DNA of 64,000 bases from CBDCZY01 sp965224745. GTDB lineage: Bacteria > Pseudomonadota > Gammaproteobacteria > Methylococcales > Methylomonadaceae. The DNA lies in NCBI GenBank assembly GCA_965224745.1, contig CBDCZY010000001.1:682001-746000 (forward strand). The letters are read 5' to 3'. This document shows, in pieces, positions 44,695 through 53,590 of this stretch. Both the position numbers and the translations under genes were made by a program. The notes beneath the pieces are model-generated. The model ran no database searches, was not told where the DNA came from, and saw nothing but the letters and a program-made list of their open reading frames with translations. Every line of letters starts with the position of its first letter. Within the stretch, counting starts at the first letter, position 1.

Positions 44695-44913
44695 TTTATT
44701 TGTTTTGACAGAGTTTTTTATAGAGTAAATAATTAGGTTTACCCATTTCATATCAAACACTATTACCTGATTTGGGAAACATAAGACTGTTATTTCCGGA
44801 CATTTTAAACAATTAAATAAAACAGGCTGAGTAAAACTTATCTGTCCTTTTCGTAAAATTTATAGTTTCTTCTATACTTTTTATGATATGCAACCAGGAA
44901 AAAGGAATTCACG

Positions 44914-45945
44914 ATGATTTTTACTGAGCTAAACCAAGAAAAATGTAAGACTTACCTCATCGGCTGTGATGTTCATAACAAAGCCGTCTTAGTAGACCCT
45001 GTTACCAGCCACATTGATCGTTATCTTGCTATTTTAGCTTATTATGGATTACGTTTAGAGCTGGTTATTGATACTCATACCCATGCCGACCATCGTTCGG
45101 CGCTTAAAGAAATTAAAGCGTTGACAGGCTGTAACATTGCTCGCCATTTAGCGTCTCCCCAGCCCAACGTTGACCGTCATCTCAATGATGGTGATAGCAT
45201 CGAGTTGGGTGATGTTAAAATCGATATACTTCACACCCCTGGGCATACCCCGGATAGTATTAGTTTACATATCCAAGATCGAGTTTTAACGGGTGATTGT
45301 TTGCTTATTGGCGGAACCGGCCGAACAGACTTTGCTGGTGGCGATGCCGGTGATCAATATGACAGTATTGCCGGAAAGCTTTTTGCGTTAGCGGATGAGA
45401 CCCTGGTGTTTCCGGCCCATGATTATAGGGGCAATACAAGTTCCACGATTGGTTATGAGAAGAGTCATAATCCTAGGGTTAGAGGTAGAAGTCGAGATGA
45501 GTATATCCAACTAATGAAGGAGCTTGGTTTGCCTCTGCCAGAAAAAATTCAAGAGGTACTGCAAATCAATGCTTCAGAATCGCAAGATACAGAAATTGCT
45601 TATCCATCTATTGCTGAACTCAACCAAGTATTTCAAGTATCTCAGGAATATTTACAAGGTCAATTGAAAGGCACGAACCCTCCGTTAGTTTTGGATGTTA
45701 GAGATGCAGAGGAATATCAAGGGGAACTGGGTCATATTGAAGGCAGTCTCTTGATTCCACTTGCCGAATTACCAAAACGTTTTAACGAATTGGATGAATA
45801 TCGTAAAAGTCGGATTATTACGGTTTGTCGTGCTGGTGTTAGAAGCACAACCGCTGCGGCGATGTTGATTGCACTGGGGTTTAGTGGGGTAGCTAATTTG
45901 TCCGGTGGTATGGTGAGTTGGCAGCGTTCTCAACTGAGTAAATAA
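44914..45945 (+). CDS. Persulfide dioxygenase-rhodanese fusion
   Basis: 343 residues. Residues 1-235 are an ETHE1-type metallo-beta-lactamase domain: THTHADH (H55, H57, D59, H60), HTPGHTPDS (H111), TGDCLLIGGTGRTDF (D128) and FPAHDY (H169). The ETHE1-specific GGTGRTDF and NPRVRG are both present. Residues ~240-343 are a rhodanese domain with active-site Cys305 (TVCRAGVRS). Known fusions of this kind take glutathione persulfide to sulfite and glutathione, with the rhodanese half moving sulfane sulfur. No signal peptide. It ends 5 bases before the chemoreceptor-rhodanese gene, so both are probably co-transcribed. Confidence 0.93.
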   Translation: MIFTELNQEKCKTYLIGCDVHNKAVLVDPVTSHIDRYLAILAYYGLRLELVIDTHTHADHRSALKEIKALTGCNIARHLASPQPNVDRHLNDGDSIELGDVKIDILHTPGHTPDSISLHIQDRVLTGDCLLIGGTGRTDFAGGDAGDQYDSIAGKLFALADETLVFPAHDYRGNTSSTIGYEKSHNPRVRGRSRDEYIQLMKELGLPLPEKIQEVLQINASESQDTEIAYPSIAELNQVFQVSQEYLQGQLKGTNPPLVLDVRDAEEYQGELGHIEGSLLIPLAELPKRFNELDEYRKSRIITVCRAGVRSTTAAAMLIALGFSGVANLSGGMVSWQRSQLSK

Positions 45946-45950
45946 AGAAG

Positions 45951-47165
45951 ATGATTAAGATAATCCTATTAGTTTTTTTCGTAGCGACAGCAGCGGGCAG
46001 TTTGGGTTGGTTTTGGGCAACTTCTCGACAACGCAAAAAAAATGCTTTGGAACAAGCGAAACTCTCAGCAGATCACAACACCGTCCTTGAAAAACTGAAA
46101 CAAGAACAACAAGCATGCGAAGAATTATCCCGCGCTAAGGAACATTCGGTAGAACAACAAAGCGAGCAGTTGAATGCAGCGTTTTTAACCAATGGTCGAA
46201 GCGTGGAGTCGATGACAACAGAATTAAAATCTGCTCAAGAATTTGTGACTAATGCATTTTCTTTACTCCCTGAAATATATCATTCAAGTAATCGAATGAC
46301 CGAAACCACTGACCGAAGTAAAGCGAAAATGGATGATCTTTCGAATTCGGTTAATTCTTGGCAGGATTCTATTAATACGCTCCAGTCCATTCAACAGTTG
46401 ATCAATGGTATTCACGATAAATCTCAGCAAATTAGAGATGTTTCTGCAGAAGCTAATCTACTCGCCTTAAATGCTTCGATTGAAGCTGCCCGTGCCGGTG
46501 AGCATGGGCGTGGATTTGCTGTGGTCGCTGAGTGTATGCGTGATCTGTCTAATAAAAGCGAAGCAGCCACGTTAGAAATTAGTAGTTCGGTTGAAATTAC
46601 CCGATCCGAAGTGACCAATATTATTACGGGCATAGAACAAAGTGTTGGTTTTTTATTGGAAGTGACAGAAGCAGTGAACTCGCAATTCGGCGATATTGAG
46701 AGTGAAGTTAATAACATCAATGATATTTCTAAAAAATCCTCTGTCAGTGCGCAGGAGGCACAGCAGAAATTTGAAGAAATTAACAGTAAAGTAAATACTC
46801 AACTTGAAGGGGTCAGCAAATTATTGGCAGATACCATGGGTTTGGTGACTGGCAACCGAATCAATGAAGTTTCTCCTAATTCTGATTTGACTGGAATGAA
46901 AATAATTGATGTCCGCCGTCCTGATGAGTTCAATGGTGATCTTGGTCATATTCAGGGAGCTCAGCTGATTTGTTTGCAGGATAATTTTGAAAACCGTATT
47001 CATCAGTTAAATAAAGAACAACCGCATTTATTTGTTTGCCGTAGTGGTGGTCGTTCCGCCCGAGCTGCGAGGATGGCTTTGGCAAATGGATTTAAGCAGG
47101 TTTATAATCTTGAAGGTGGTATGCTGGCTTGGTCAAAAAGGTTCAAAAGTCAGATGGCACAATAA
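45951..47165 (+). CDS. Methyl-accepting chemotaxis-type signalling protein with C-terminal rhodanese domain
   Basis: 404 residues. One N-terminal membrane helix (residues 2-24) without periplasmic loop or HAMP domain, then a coiled coil. Next come an MCP signalling hairpin, whose tip EANLLALNASIEAARAGEHGRGFAVVAE is near canonical (168-195), and a C-terminal rhodanese domain (~312-400) with KIIDVRRPDEFNGDLGHIQGA and active-site loop C363-RSGGRS. The catalytic Cys is present, so it could accept sulfane sulfur. I know of no standard family with this order. Placed right after the persulfide dioxygenase-rhodanese, it may be a membrane-anchored sensor of persulfide feeding a CheA-type kinase; that role is inference. 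Confidence 0.88.
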   Translation: MIKIILLVFFVATAAGSLGWFWATSRQRKKNALEQAKLSADHNTVLEKLKQEQQACEELSRAKEHSVEQQSEQLNAAFLTNGRSVESMTTELKSAQEFVTNAFSLLPEIYHSSNRMTETTDRSKAKMDDLSNSVNSWQDSINTLQSIQQLINGIHDKSQQIRDVSAEANLLALNASIEAARAGEHGRGFAVVAECMRDLSNKSEAATLEISSSVEITRSEVTNIITGIEQSVGFLLEVTEAVNSQFGDIESEVNNINDISKKSSVSAQEAQQKFEEINSKVNTQLEGVSKLLADTMGLVTGNRINEVSPNSDLTGMKIIDVRRPDEFNGDLGHIQGAQLICLQDNFENRIHQLNKEQPHLFVCRSGGRSARAARMALANGFKQVYNLEGGMLAWSKRFKSQMAQ

Positions 47166-47198
47166 TCGCTGCAACCTATGGGGATTGATGGGAGAGGG

Positions 47199-48023
47199 TC
47201 AATTTTCCAAAACGTCTGTGACAATCCGCTTCAGTTCTTGTGGATTAAAAGGCTTACTGCAGATTGCGCTAACGCCGGCTTTGCGAATTTCATTTAAAAG
47301 AGATTTATCTGTTTCACTGGTGATCAATATAATTGGAAGTAAGGTATTTCCAAGATCCTTTCGAATATGTTCCGTCAATTGTTGGCCATTCATTCCAGGC
47401 ATATATAAATCAGTCAGTATAATATCCAGTTTTAGTTGATCTTCGATCAGGTCTAATGCATCTTGTCCGCTATGCACGATGGTAAAATTAGAAAGGCCTA
47501 TATTTTCTAATGTTTTACTTAGGTGTTTACAAGCTAGGGGACTATCGTCAACGATCAAGATATTTAAATCATCTGGGTCGTAACTGTCAAAAACGATTTC
47601 ATCTGTTTCGATCAATTGTACCGCTGTTGCTAACGCTTTACTAAGATCATTCTCGGTAAAAGGTTTTGGCAGCATAGCCGCCACACCAGCTTGCTTAATC
47701 GGATCTAGTAATCCGAAATGATGCTCGCTAGAAATCAAAATAAAAGGTATGTTATCGCGAGGTTCGTCTAGATGCCGCAAGGATGTGATGACCTCAGTTG
47801 CAGTCATATCACTTAAGTACATACTACTGACAATTAAGTCGGGTGGATATTTGTCAATCGTTTTTAGTGCTTCTTGCCCCAATATGACAATTTCTATATT
47901 TTGTACGCCTTGGTTTTGTAAAGCATGTTCAATAATTTTAGCCTGAGTATTTGATGGCTCGATGAGCAAAACTGAAAGATCAGAAATTGCGAAAGTTTCC
48001 ACTGATTTAGCTCCGTAAAACAT
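47199..48023 (-). CDS. Double-receiver response regulator, first receiver degenerate
   Basis: 274 residues, two REC domains and no output domain. Second REC (~153-274) is canonical: acidic pair D159/D160 (IVDDSP), phosphoacceptor D205 (ILTDLYMPGMNG), T/S (LITSE) and Lys (CSKPF). First REC (~15-135) has IEPSN instead of the acidic pair and S67 where the acceptor Asp should be (DLIVSSMYL), but keeps the Lys in MLPKPF, so it is probably a pseudo-receiver. It converges on the chemoreceptor-rhodanese gene with 33 bases between. It may be a CheY-like or phosphate-sink partner of that receptor. Confidence 0.9.
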   Translation of the reverse strand: MFYGAKSVETFAISDLSVLLIEPSNTQAKIIEHALQNQGVQNIEIVILGQEALKTIDKYPPDLIVSSMYLSDMTATEVITSLRHLDEPRDNIPFILISSEHHFGLLDPIKQAGVAAMLPKPFTENDLSKALATAVQLIETDEIVFDSYDPDDLNILIVDDSPLACKHLSKTLENIGLSNFTIVHSGQDALDLIEDQLKLDIILTDLYMPGMNGQQLTEHIRKDLGNTLLPIILITSETDKSLLNEIRKAGVSAICSKPFNPQELKRIVTDVLEN

Positions 48024-48053
48024 AGAGTACTGTGATTCTAACTATAGTTTAAT

Positions 48054-48767
48054 TCAAGGTTGCTGCCTTCTTTTTTTGGCATACATATCGATAAAACCAT
48101 GGCGGTTAGGCATCTTGATGTTGGTTAAAGTTTTACCATCCAAAACAACATCTTTTTCAATGATATGATTGAGATACAGCAAGTAGGCTGTAACGGCATA
48201 AATTTGTCCAGACGTTAATGAGCCAGGCGCATCCATAGGCATGGCTCGACTAATGAAGTCAAACAGCGTGGTCGCATAAGGCCAATAGGTTCCAATTGTT
48301 TTATCCGGCGGATCATCGGTCAATGAGTGATGAGCACCCGCCAGCTCTTCTGCGCTGTCACCTTGACCATTTTCGCCATGACAAGACAAACATTGGTTGA
48401 GGTAAATCTTTTGCCCTTCAGCAGTCGATCCACTGCCTTCTGGTAAGCCGGTGCCGTCAGGGAAAATACTTAAATTCCAGCTTTTAACGATGCCAGGATC
48501 TGGTTTGTGACCTAAATTTGGACCTGGATCTGACACGGCAATAATAGGGTTGACACCCACGAACAATAATCCAAAATAGATAAGCAACACTTTAAGGAGC
48601 GAGGATTTAATAATATCCGCATCTTGACTTGTCTTTTTGTCCGTCTTCCACGTTGTAGAAACAGTTGCGTAGCGTGCTATGCGCCTGTTTCTACGCCTTG
48701 AATACGAACAAAAATCCTGCGCCAAACTTCCGGATATTATTAAATCCTCGCTCCTAAGCATAGACAT
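48054..48767 (-). CDS. SoxD/SorB-like c-type cytochrome with element-encoded N-terminal extension
   Basis: 237 residues as the frame now stands. One haem site CLSCH (C126, C129, H130) and a probable Met ligand in RAMPMDAPG; the domain resembles the small cytochrome subunit of SoxCD/sulfite dehydrogenases. A good signal peptide (KVLLIYFGLLFVGVNPIIA) begins only at residue 59. Residues 5-58 are encoded by a 159-bp inverted-repeat insertion plus its 3-bp target copy. Without it the gene starts MLKVLLIYFG..., with ATG overlapping the soxC stop. Either a 54-residue extension now precedes the signal, or translation restarts at an internal GTG/TTG. Partner of the molybdenum subunit upstream. Confidence 0.8.
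   Translation of the reverse strand: MSMLRSEDLIISGSLAQDFCSYSRRRNRRIARYATVSTTWKTDKKTSQDADIIKSSLLKVLLIYFGLLFVGVNPIIAVSDPGPNLGHKPDPGIVKSWNLSIFPDGTGLPEGSGSTAEGQKIYLNQCLSCHGENGQGDSAEELAGAHHSLTDDPPDKTIGTYWPYATTLFDFISRAMPMDAPGSLTSGQIYAVTAYLLYLNHIIEKDVVLDGKTLTNIKMPNRHGFIDMYAKKRRQQP
48596..48754. mobile_element. MITE-like element inserted in the soxC-soxD junction
   Basis: 159 bp bounded by perfect 24-bp terminal inverted repeats (GGAGCGAGGATTTAATAATA followed by TCCG; 48596-48619 and 48731-48754) and a 3-bp target duplication TAA (48593-48595, 48755-48757). The interior has a second palindrome, GTAGAAACAG ... CTGTTTCTAC around GCGTAGC/GCTATGC. No transposase. The 162-bp gain is exactly 54 codons and open in the soxD frame; it changes the soxC stop from TAA to TAG. 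Confidence 0.8.
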
Positions 48768-50028
48768 GACTGATTTCTCCTTGCGAAGAGACCGACCAAC
48801 TTACAATGGCATTATAGTGAAAATAGCCATATTGCCCTTTTTGTTGAATTAAAACTGGGCGCTCAGGTTGGATATATCCTGATTCATCAGTCGCCCGGCT
48901 TTTGATGATAGCGGGGCGTCCATCCCATTGCCAGGGAATGCGAAATCGGGTGAAACATTTATCGAGAATCGGTGCTTGCAATTCTGCTTTAGCCCAACTC
49001 AAGCCGCTATCCGCCGATACCTCGACATGACGAATCTTGCCTGCACCGCTCCAGGCCAGCCCGTTGATCTGATAAAGCCCGGGGTGCGTTAATCTTTGGC
49101 CAAAGGATGGCTTTGTAATTAACGACTTAGCCTGCATTGGAAAACTAAATTGCTGCGCTTTGCCAGAAGGTAAAAGTTCGGTATATTTGGCTGTTTCATT
49201 ACGCGACATAACCGGACGGTCAGAAATATGTATGCGTCTTAGCCATTTGATATGCAGTATTCCTTCCCAGCCCGGGACGATGAGACGTACAGGGTAGCCA
49301 TTTTCCGGGCGCAGGCGCTCACCATTTTGATACAAGGCTAGCAAAACATCGTCCATGGCTTTTTCAATGGGGATGCTAATGTTGATGGCTGCTGCGTCAG
49401 CCCCTTCAGCGATTATCCAAAAAGCTTTTTTCCTTAATTGAGCTTCGTTCAAAAGAAGCTTCAGTGGAATACCGGTCCATTCACTGCAAGATACCATGCC
49501 ATGGACATAGCCGACCGGCGTTTGGATTGGGTCGCTACGCCAACCCGCATTGCTATTGCCGCCACATTCGATGAAGCAGAGCTTGGATTGCATGGGATAA
49601 CGTAATAAATCATCCAAAGAAAAAATGAGCGGGTTCTTGACTAAACCATGAATTAAAAGCTGATGTTGCTTGGGGTCGATTTGAGGAACCCCGTTATGGT
49701 GCCTTTCGAAGTGTAATCCGTTTGGGGTAATAATTCCTTCGAGATCTTGTAAGGGCGTCCAGGACACACCATTGCCAGGCGTCATACTATTTGCCATGGT
49801 CCAGCGAATGGTTTTTTTCTCATGTTCGGAGGGCATGCCATAGTTAGAAAATGGTTTGCCGGGAGTCCGCATCCAATCGGGTTTTGATGTCAGGTTGGAT
49901 AGAATGGGTGTTTTCGCCAGAGCCGATGAAGGTAGTGCTGTAGCCACAGAAAACAGCAATCCTTGTTTTAAAAACAAACGCCTGTCCAAGAGGCCACCGC
50001 CGGCTACCGGTTCAAGATTCGTTTTCAT
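48754..50028 (-). CDS. soxC: SoxC/SorA-like molybdopterin sulfite/sulfane dehydrogenase
   Basis: 424 residues. Twin-arginine-type signal (DRRLFLKQGLLFSVATALPSSALA), sulfite-oxidase fold with molybdenum-ligand Cys in CFIECGGNSNAGW, VPGWEGILHIKWLRRI, and a C-terminal dimerisation domain (GLAWSGAGKIRHVEVSADSGLSW). The GVPQIDPKQHQLLIHGLV region is the SoxC pattern. Periplasmic; passes electrons to the SoxD-like cytochrome encoded next. Substrate could be sulfite or sulfane sulfur. No other sox genes lie near, so an independent sulfite dehydrogenase role is as likely as SoxCD. Confidence 0.88.
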   Translation of the reverse strand: MKTNLEPVAGGGLLDRRLFLKQGLLFSVATALPSSALAKTPILSNLTSKPDWMRTPGKPFSNYGMPSEHEKKTIRWTMANSMTPGNGVSWTPLQDLEGIITPNGLHFERHHNGVPQIDPKQHQLLIHGLVKNPLIFSLDDLLRYPMQSKLCFIECGGNSNAGWRSDPIQTPVGYVHGMVSCSEWTGIPLKLLLNEAQLRKKAFWIIAEGADAAAINISIPIEKAMDDVLLALYQNGERLRPENGYPVRLIVPGWEGILHIKWLRRIHISDRPVMSRNETAKYTELLPSGKAQQFSFPMQAKSLITKPSFGQRLTHPGLYQINGLAWSGAGKIRHVEVSADSGLSWAKAELQAPILDKCFTRFRIPWQWDGRPAIIKSRATDESGYIQPERPVLIQQKGQYGYFHYNAIVSWSVSSQGEISHVYA

Positions 50029-50165
50029 AGCTGTTTTACTTACCCTGGTAAATCATTGCGAACAGAAAATGTTTACGACTGACCCTGATCGTACCATGGC
50101 ATGAGGGTGTTAAGGAGCGAGATGATGGTTTTCTTGTTAGAGGCATTGTACTAAGTTTTCTGTTT

Positions 50166-50810
50166 TCAAAAAAACTCGACACGATGGCCACCAATCTTTC
50201 GATGGGGTATCCATAGACTTAAGTCGGCTGAATAAGTCTGATTCGGTTCGATTTCTGAGTCATCTGGTGAGAGTTGGTATTCATCAGGGTCAAAAATTCT
50301 TTCGGCGATAATTGCTCCCTTGAAATCGATTAATGATAACTTAATTGAAGGTGCACTTTGCGCTAATGGTGCATGGTTGTTTAATTTTATTGCCAGTAAA
50401 TATTTGTTACTGGCTAGTGGTAATAAAGAACTTTTAGTTATTTTAAGCTTATGGATTTGTTTAAAAGGAGGCAGATGACAATGTAAAATTTTGCAAGGGC
50501 CATTAACCCAAATTCTGACAGAGGGGTTATTAAGCCAAGATTGCTGTTTAAAATAGATAATCTGAATCATCAATAACCACAAAACTATTATTGTCCCTAA
50601 ACCCCATAGCCATGTTGGTATTGCAAACGGTGCTTTCTTTCGTATTCTTAATGGGTCTTTTTTTAACTCGGGGGGAAGGTTAGCGCACAGATGTTGTAAT
50701 GTATCAAAACTAGCTGAGCAGTGAGAACAATTGATAACTGAATTCTCTGCATGTAACTGCTTGGTAGTGACTGTTAACGTTCTAAAACAAACTGGACATT
50801 CTGTGTGCAT
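50166..50810 (-). CDS. Zinc-ribbon DUF3426 membrane protein
   Basis: 214 residues. N-terminal zinc ribbon of the MJ0042 type (CPVCFRTL...CSHC), one membrane helix (LWGLGTIIVLWLLMIQIIYF), and a periplasmic DUF3426 domain (C-terminal half). Found beside prmA in many Gammaproteobacteria, as here (9 bases downstream of prmA). Function unknown. Confidence 0.88.
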   Translation of the reverse strand: MHTECPVCFRTLTVTTKQLHAENSVINCSHCSASFDTLQHLCANLPPELKKDPLRIRKKAPFAIPTWLWGLGTIIVLWLLMIQIIYFKQQSWLNNPSVRIWVNGPCKILHCHLPPFKQIHKLKITKSSLLPLASNKYLLAIKLNNHAPLAQSAPSIKLSLIDFKGAIIAERIFDPDEYQLSPDDSEIEPNQTYSADLSLWIPHRKIGGHRVEFF

Positions 50811-50819
50811 GGCTGTGTC

Positions 50820-51698
50820 CTAATATTTTGTGCCATCTATTCGACACCAGTTTTTTTGTATGGCAGGTTGATCAATCAGGAAATCAGACTGATAAGCCTG
50901 CACAACATCGTAACTTTGATCTGCCAAAATACCCGAAAGGATCAAGTTACCAGAAGGCATTACACTTTGGGATAGCTTTGGTTGTAACTTGATTAGTGGG
51001 TTAGCCAGAATATTGGCGATAACGATGTCTGCTTGTTGCTGGGTGAATTGTTCGGGTAGATAGCAACTTAACCTATCGAAGACTGCGTTTTTTTTTGCAT
51101 TTTCCTGAGTTGCTGTGAGCGCTTGTGGGTCAATATCAATCGCAAAAGCTTGTTTAGCGCCTAGCAGTAGCGCAGCAATGGCTAATATACCGGATCCACA
51201 TCCAAAATCGGTAACTATTTTATTTTCAACATTATTCGCCGCCAACCACTCCAGGCATAACGATGTTGTCGGGTGGGTGCCGGTGCCAAAAGCAAGCCCT
51301 GGGTCCATAAGTAAACAGATCTGGCCGCCATCATTTTTGTCCTCACCCGTTGGACAAACCCAAAGTCGATTGCCAAACAACATTGGTTTGAAATGATCTT
51401 TCCAGGCTAGTTCCCAACGTTCGTCTGCAATAAGCTGGCTATCCCAGTCAGTTAAAACATCTTTACCTAACTGAAAATTAAGAAAGTTAAGAATACCATC
51501 CAAATCGGTTGAAAGATCAAACAAACCTATTACTTTTGTATATGGCCAGATACGTGTTTCTCCGATATCAGGTTCATAGACAGGTTGGTTTCCGGCGTCC
51601 ATAAATGTCACCGAAAGAGCGCCTAGCGATGAAAACAAGTCGCTGATTAAAGCGGCAGATGTTTCCTTCGAAGTAACAGATAATTGATTCCAAGCCAT
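50820..51698 (-). CDS. prmA: Ribosomal protein L11 methyltransferase
   Basis: 292 residues. SAM motif I DFGCGSGILAIAALLLGAK, LAFGTGTHPTTSLCLEWL, and IVIANILANPL, all PrmA signatures. Trimethylates L11 at several lysines. Lies between accC and the DUF3426 gene on the same strand. Confidence 0.96.
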   Translation of the reverse strand: MAWNQLSVTSKETSAALISDLFSSLGALSVTFMDAGNQPVYEPDIGETRIWPYTKVIGLFDLSTDLDGILNFLNFQLGKDVLTDWDSQLIADERWELAWKDHFKPMLFGNRLWVCPTGEDKNDGGQICLLMDPGLAFGTGTHPTTSLCLEWLAANNVENKIVTDFGCGSGILAIAALLLGAKQAFAIDIDPQALTATQENAKKNAVFDRLSCYLPEQFTQQQADIVIANILANPLIKLQPKLSQSVMPSGNLILSGILADQSYDVVQAYQSDFLIDQPAIQKNWCRIDGTKY

Positions 51699-51753
51699 GT
51701 TGCTTGTGGAGCAATTTTTATGCAGTCTGAACTTGCCTTGTAAGCTTGTAAGA

Positions 51754-53097
51754 TCATTCCAGGCCTAGTTTTTTTTCTAAGTAATGGATGTTTTGAGAAC
51801 CTTTTATAAATGCACTGTCTTCCATTATGTTTTTTTGCAGAGGAATATTAGTTTTAATGCCTTCTATCACCATTTCTGTCAGGGCATTATTCATTTTTGC
51901 GATGGCACTTTCTCGTGTCATGCCGTGCGCTATGACTTTACCGATCATTGAATCATAGTACGGTGGTACGTTGTAACCATTGTAAATATGGGTGTCGCAG
52001 CGAATACCGGGACCTCCTGACATGTGAAATTGATCTATCACACCAGGGCAGGGCATAAAAGTTTTGGCATCTTCTGCATTGATTCTACACTCGATGGCAT
52101 GACCATAGAGTTTTACATCATTTTGGGTAAAGGATAGTGGGTTGCCTGCAGCGATCCACAGTTGTTCCACAACGATGTCGATACCCGTCACCATCTCGGT
52201 CACCGGATGTTCGACTTGTACCCGGGTGTTCATTTCAATAAAAAAGAATTCGCCATTCTCATACAAGAATTCAAAAGTCCCCGCTCCCAGGTAACCTATT
52301 TCTTTACAGGCCTGCACACAACGATGACCCATCTCGGTGCGTTGCTGCTCGGTAATGCCAGGTGCAGGGGCTTCCTCGACAACCTTTTGATGGCGGCGCT
52401 GCATTGAACAGTCCCGTTCACCTAAATGCACAGCGTTTCCGTGCGAATCTGCAATGACTTGAAATTCTATGTGTCTGGGTTGCTCAAGAAATTTCTCCAT
52501 GTAGACGATATCGTTACCAAACGCATTGGCAGCTTCAATTTTAGTCATTGAAATGGAGTTGGAAAGTGCGGCTTCGGTATGGACGACCCTCATGCCACGT
52601 CCACCGCCACCGCCAGATGCTTTGATGATTATCGGGTAACCTATTTCAGCGGCAATTTTATGATTTGCCTTGTCATCATCTGTAAGAGGTTCACCAGAAC
52701 CCGGGACACAAGGTATGCCAGCCGCCAGCATCGCTTTTTTTGCGGCAATCTTATCTCCCATCGTGCGAATGGTATCAGCATTTGGCCCGATAAAAACAAA
52801 ACCACTTTGTTGGACTTTTTCGGCAAAATCGGCGTTTTCTGATAAAAAGCCATAACCGGGATGAATGGCCTCGGCATCAGTGACTTCTGCGGCACTAATG
52901 ATGGCTGGAATATTGAGGTAACTATCTTGCGAAGCTGCGGGGCCAATACAAACCGATTCGTCAGCCAGTCGGACGTGTTTCAGATCTCTATCTGCTTCAG
53001 AATGAACAGCGACCGCTTTGATGCCTAATTCACGGCATGCGCGCAAAATACGTAAAGCAATTTCGCCTCGGTTAGCGATGAGGATTTTATCGAACAT
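51754..53097 (-). CDS. accC: Acetyl-CoA carboxylase biotin carboxylase subunit
   Basis: 447 residues. FDKILIANRGEIALRI, ATP-grasp loop KASGGGGGRGMR, HLGERDCSMQRRHQKVVEEAP, EMNTRVQVEHPVTE. Carboxylates biotin on AccB in the first step of fatty-acid synthesis. Follows accB by 37 bases. Confidence 0.97.
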   Translation of the reverse strand: MFDKILIANRGEIALRILRACRELGIKAVAVHSEADRDLKHVRLADESVCIGPAASQDSYLNIPAIISAAEVTDAEAIHPGYGFLSENADFAEKVQQSGFVFIGPNADTIRTMGDKIAAKKAMLAAGIPCVPGSGEPLTDDDKANHKIAAEIGYPIIIKASGGGGGRGMRVVHTEAALSNSISMTKIEAANAFGNDIVYMEKFLEQPRHIEFQVIADSHGNAVHLGERDCSMQRRHQKVVEEAPAPGITEQQRTEMGHRCVQACKEIGYLGAGTFEFLYENGEFFFIEMNTRVQVEHPVTEMVTGIDIVVEQLWIAAGNPLSFTQNDVKLYGHAIECRINAEDAKTFMPCPGVIDQFHMSGGPGIRCDTHIYNGYNVPPYYDSMIGKVIAHGMTRESAIAKMNNALTEMVIEGIKTNIPLQKNIMEDSAFIKGSQNIHYLEKKLGLE

Positions 53098-53134
53098 GTT
53101 GCACCATTAAATAAATCAGAAAGATGAAAATACG

Positions 53135-53590
53135 TTATTCAATGATGAATAACGGCTGGTTATATTCAACCGGTTGTGTATTTTCAACAAGAATTTTAAC
53201 GATGGTGCCACTGTGGTCGGCTTCGATCTGGTTGAGAATTTTCATCGCTTCGATAATGCAGATAGTATCACCGACTTCGACGTGCATCCCAATATCAACA
53301 AAAGGTTTGGAACCGGGCGAGGCTGCTCTATAGTATGTACCGACCATGGGTGATTTTACCACGTGGCCACTGATGTTATCGTCTGCTGCCTCATTAACAG
53401 CGTCCTCTGAGGGCGCTTTGGCGTTTGTCTGAATGAGAGCAGGGTTTGGAGGTGTATAAATGGGTGCCGGGGGCTGTAAACTTGAATAGCGGTTTATACG
53501 AACCGATTCTTCCCCTTCTTTTATTTCCAGTTCCGCGATATCTGATTCTTCAATTAATTCTATGAGTTTTTTTATTTTTCTAATGTCCAT
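53135..53590 (-). CDS. accB: Acetyl-CoA carboxylase biotin carboxyl carrier protein
   Basis: 151 residues. N-terminal DIRKIKKLIELIEESDIAELEIKEG, Pro/Ala-rich linker, and biotinyl domain with the Lys in IIEAMKILNQIEA. Overlaps aroQ by 11 bases; order aroQ-accB-accC is the standard one. Confidence 0.97.
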   Translation of the reverse strand: MDIRKIKKLIELIEESDIAELEIKEGEESVRINRYSSLQPPAPIYTPPNPALIQTNAKAPSEDAVNEAADDNISGHVVKSPMVGTYYRAASPGSKPFVDIGMHVEVGDTICIIEAMKILNQIEADHSGTIVKILVENTQPVEYNQPLFIIE

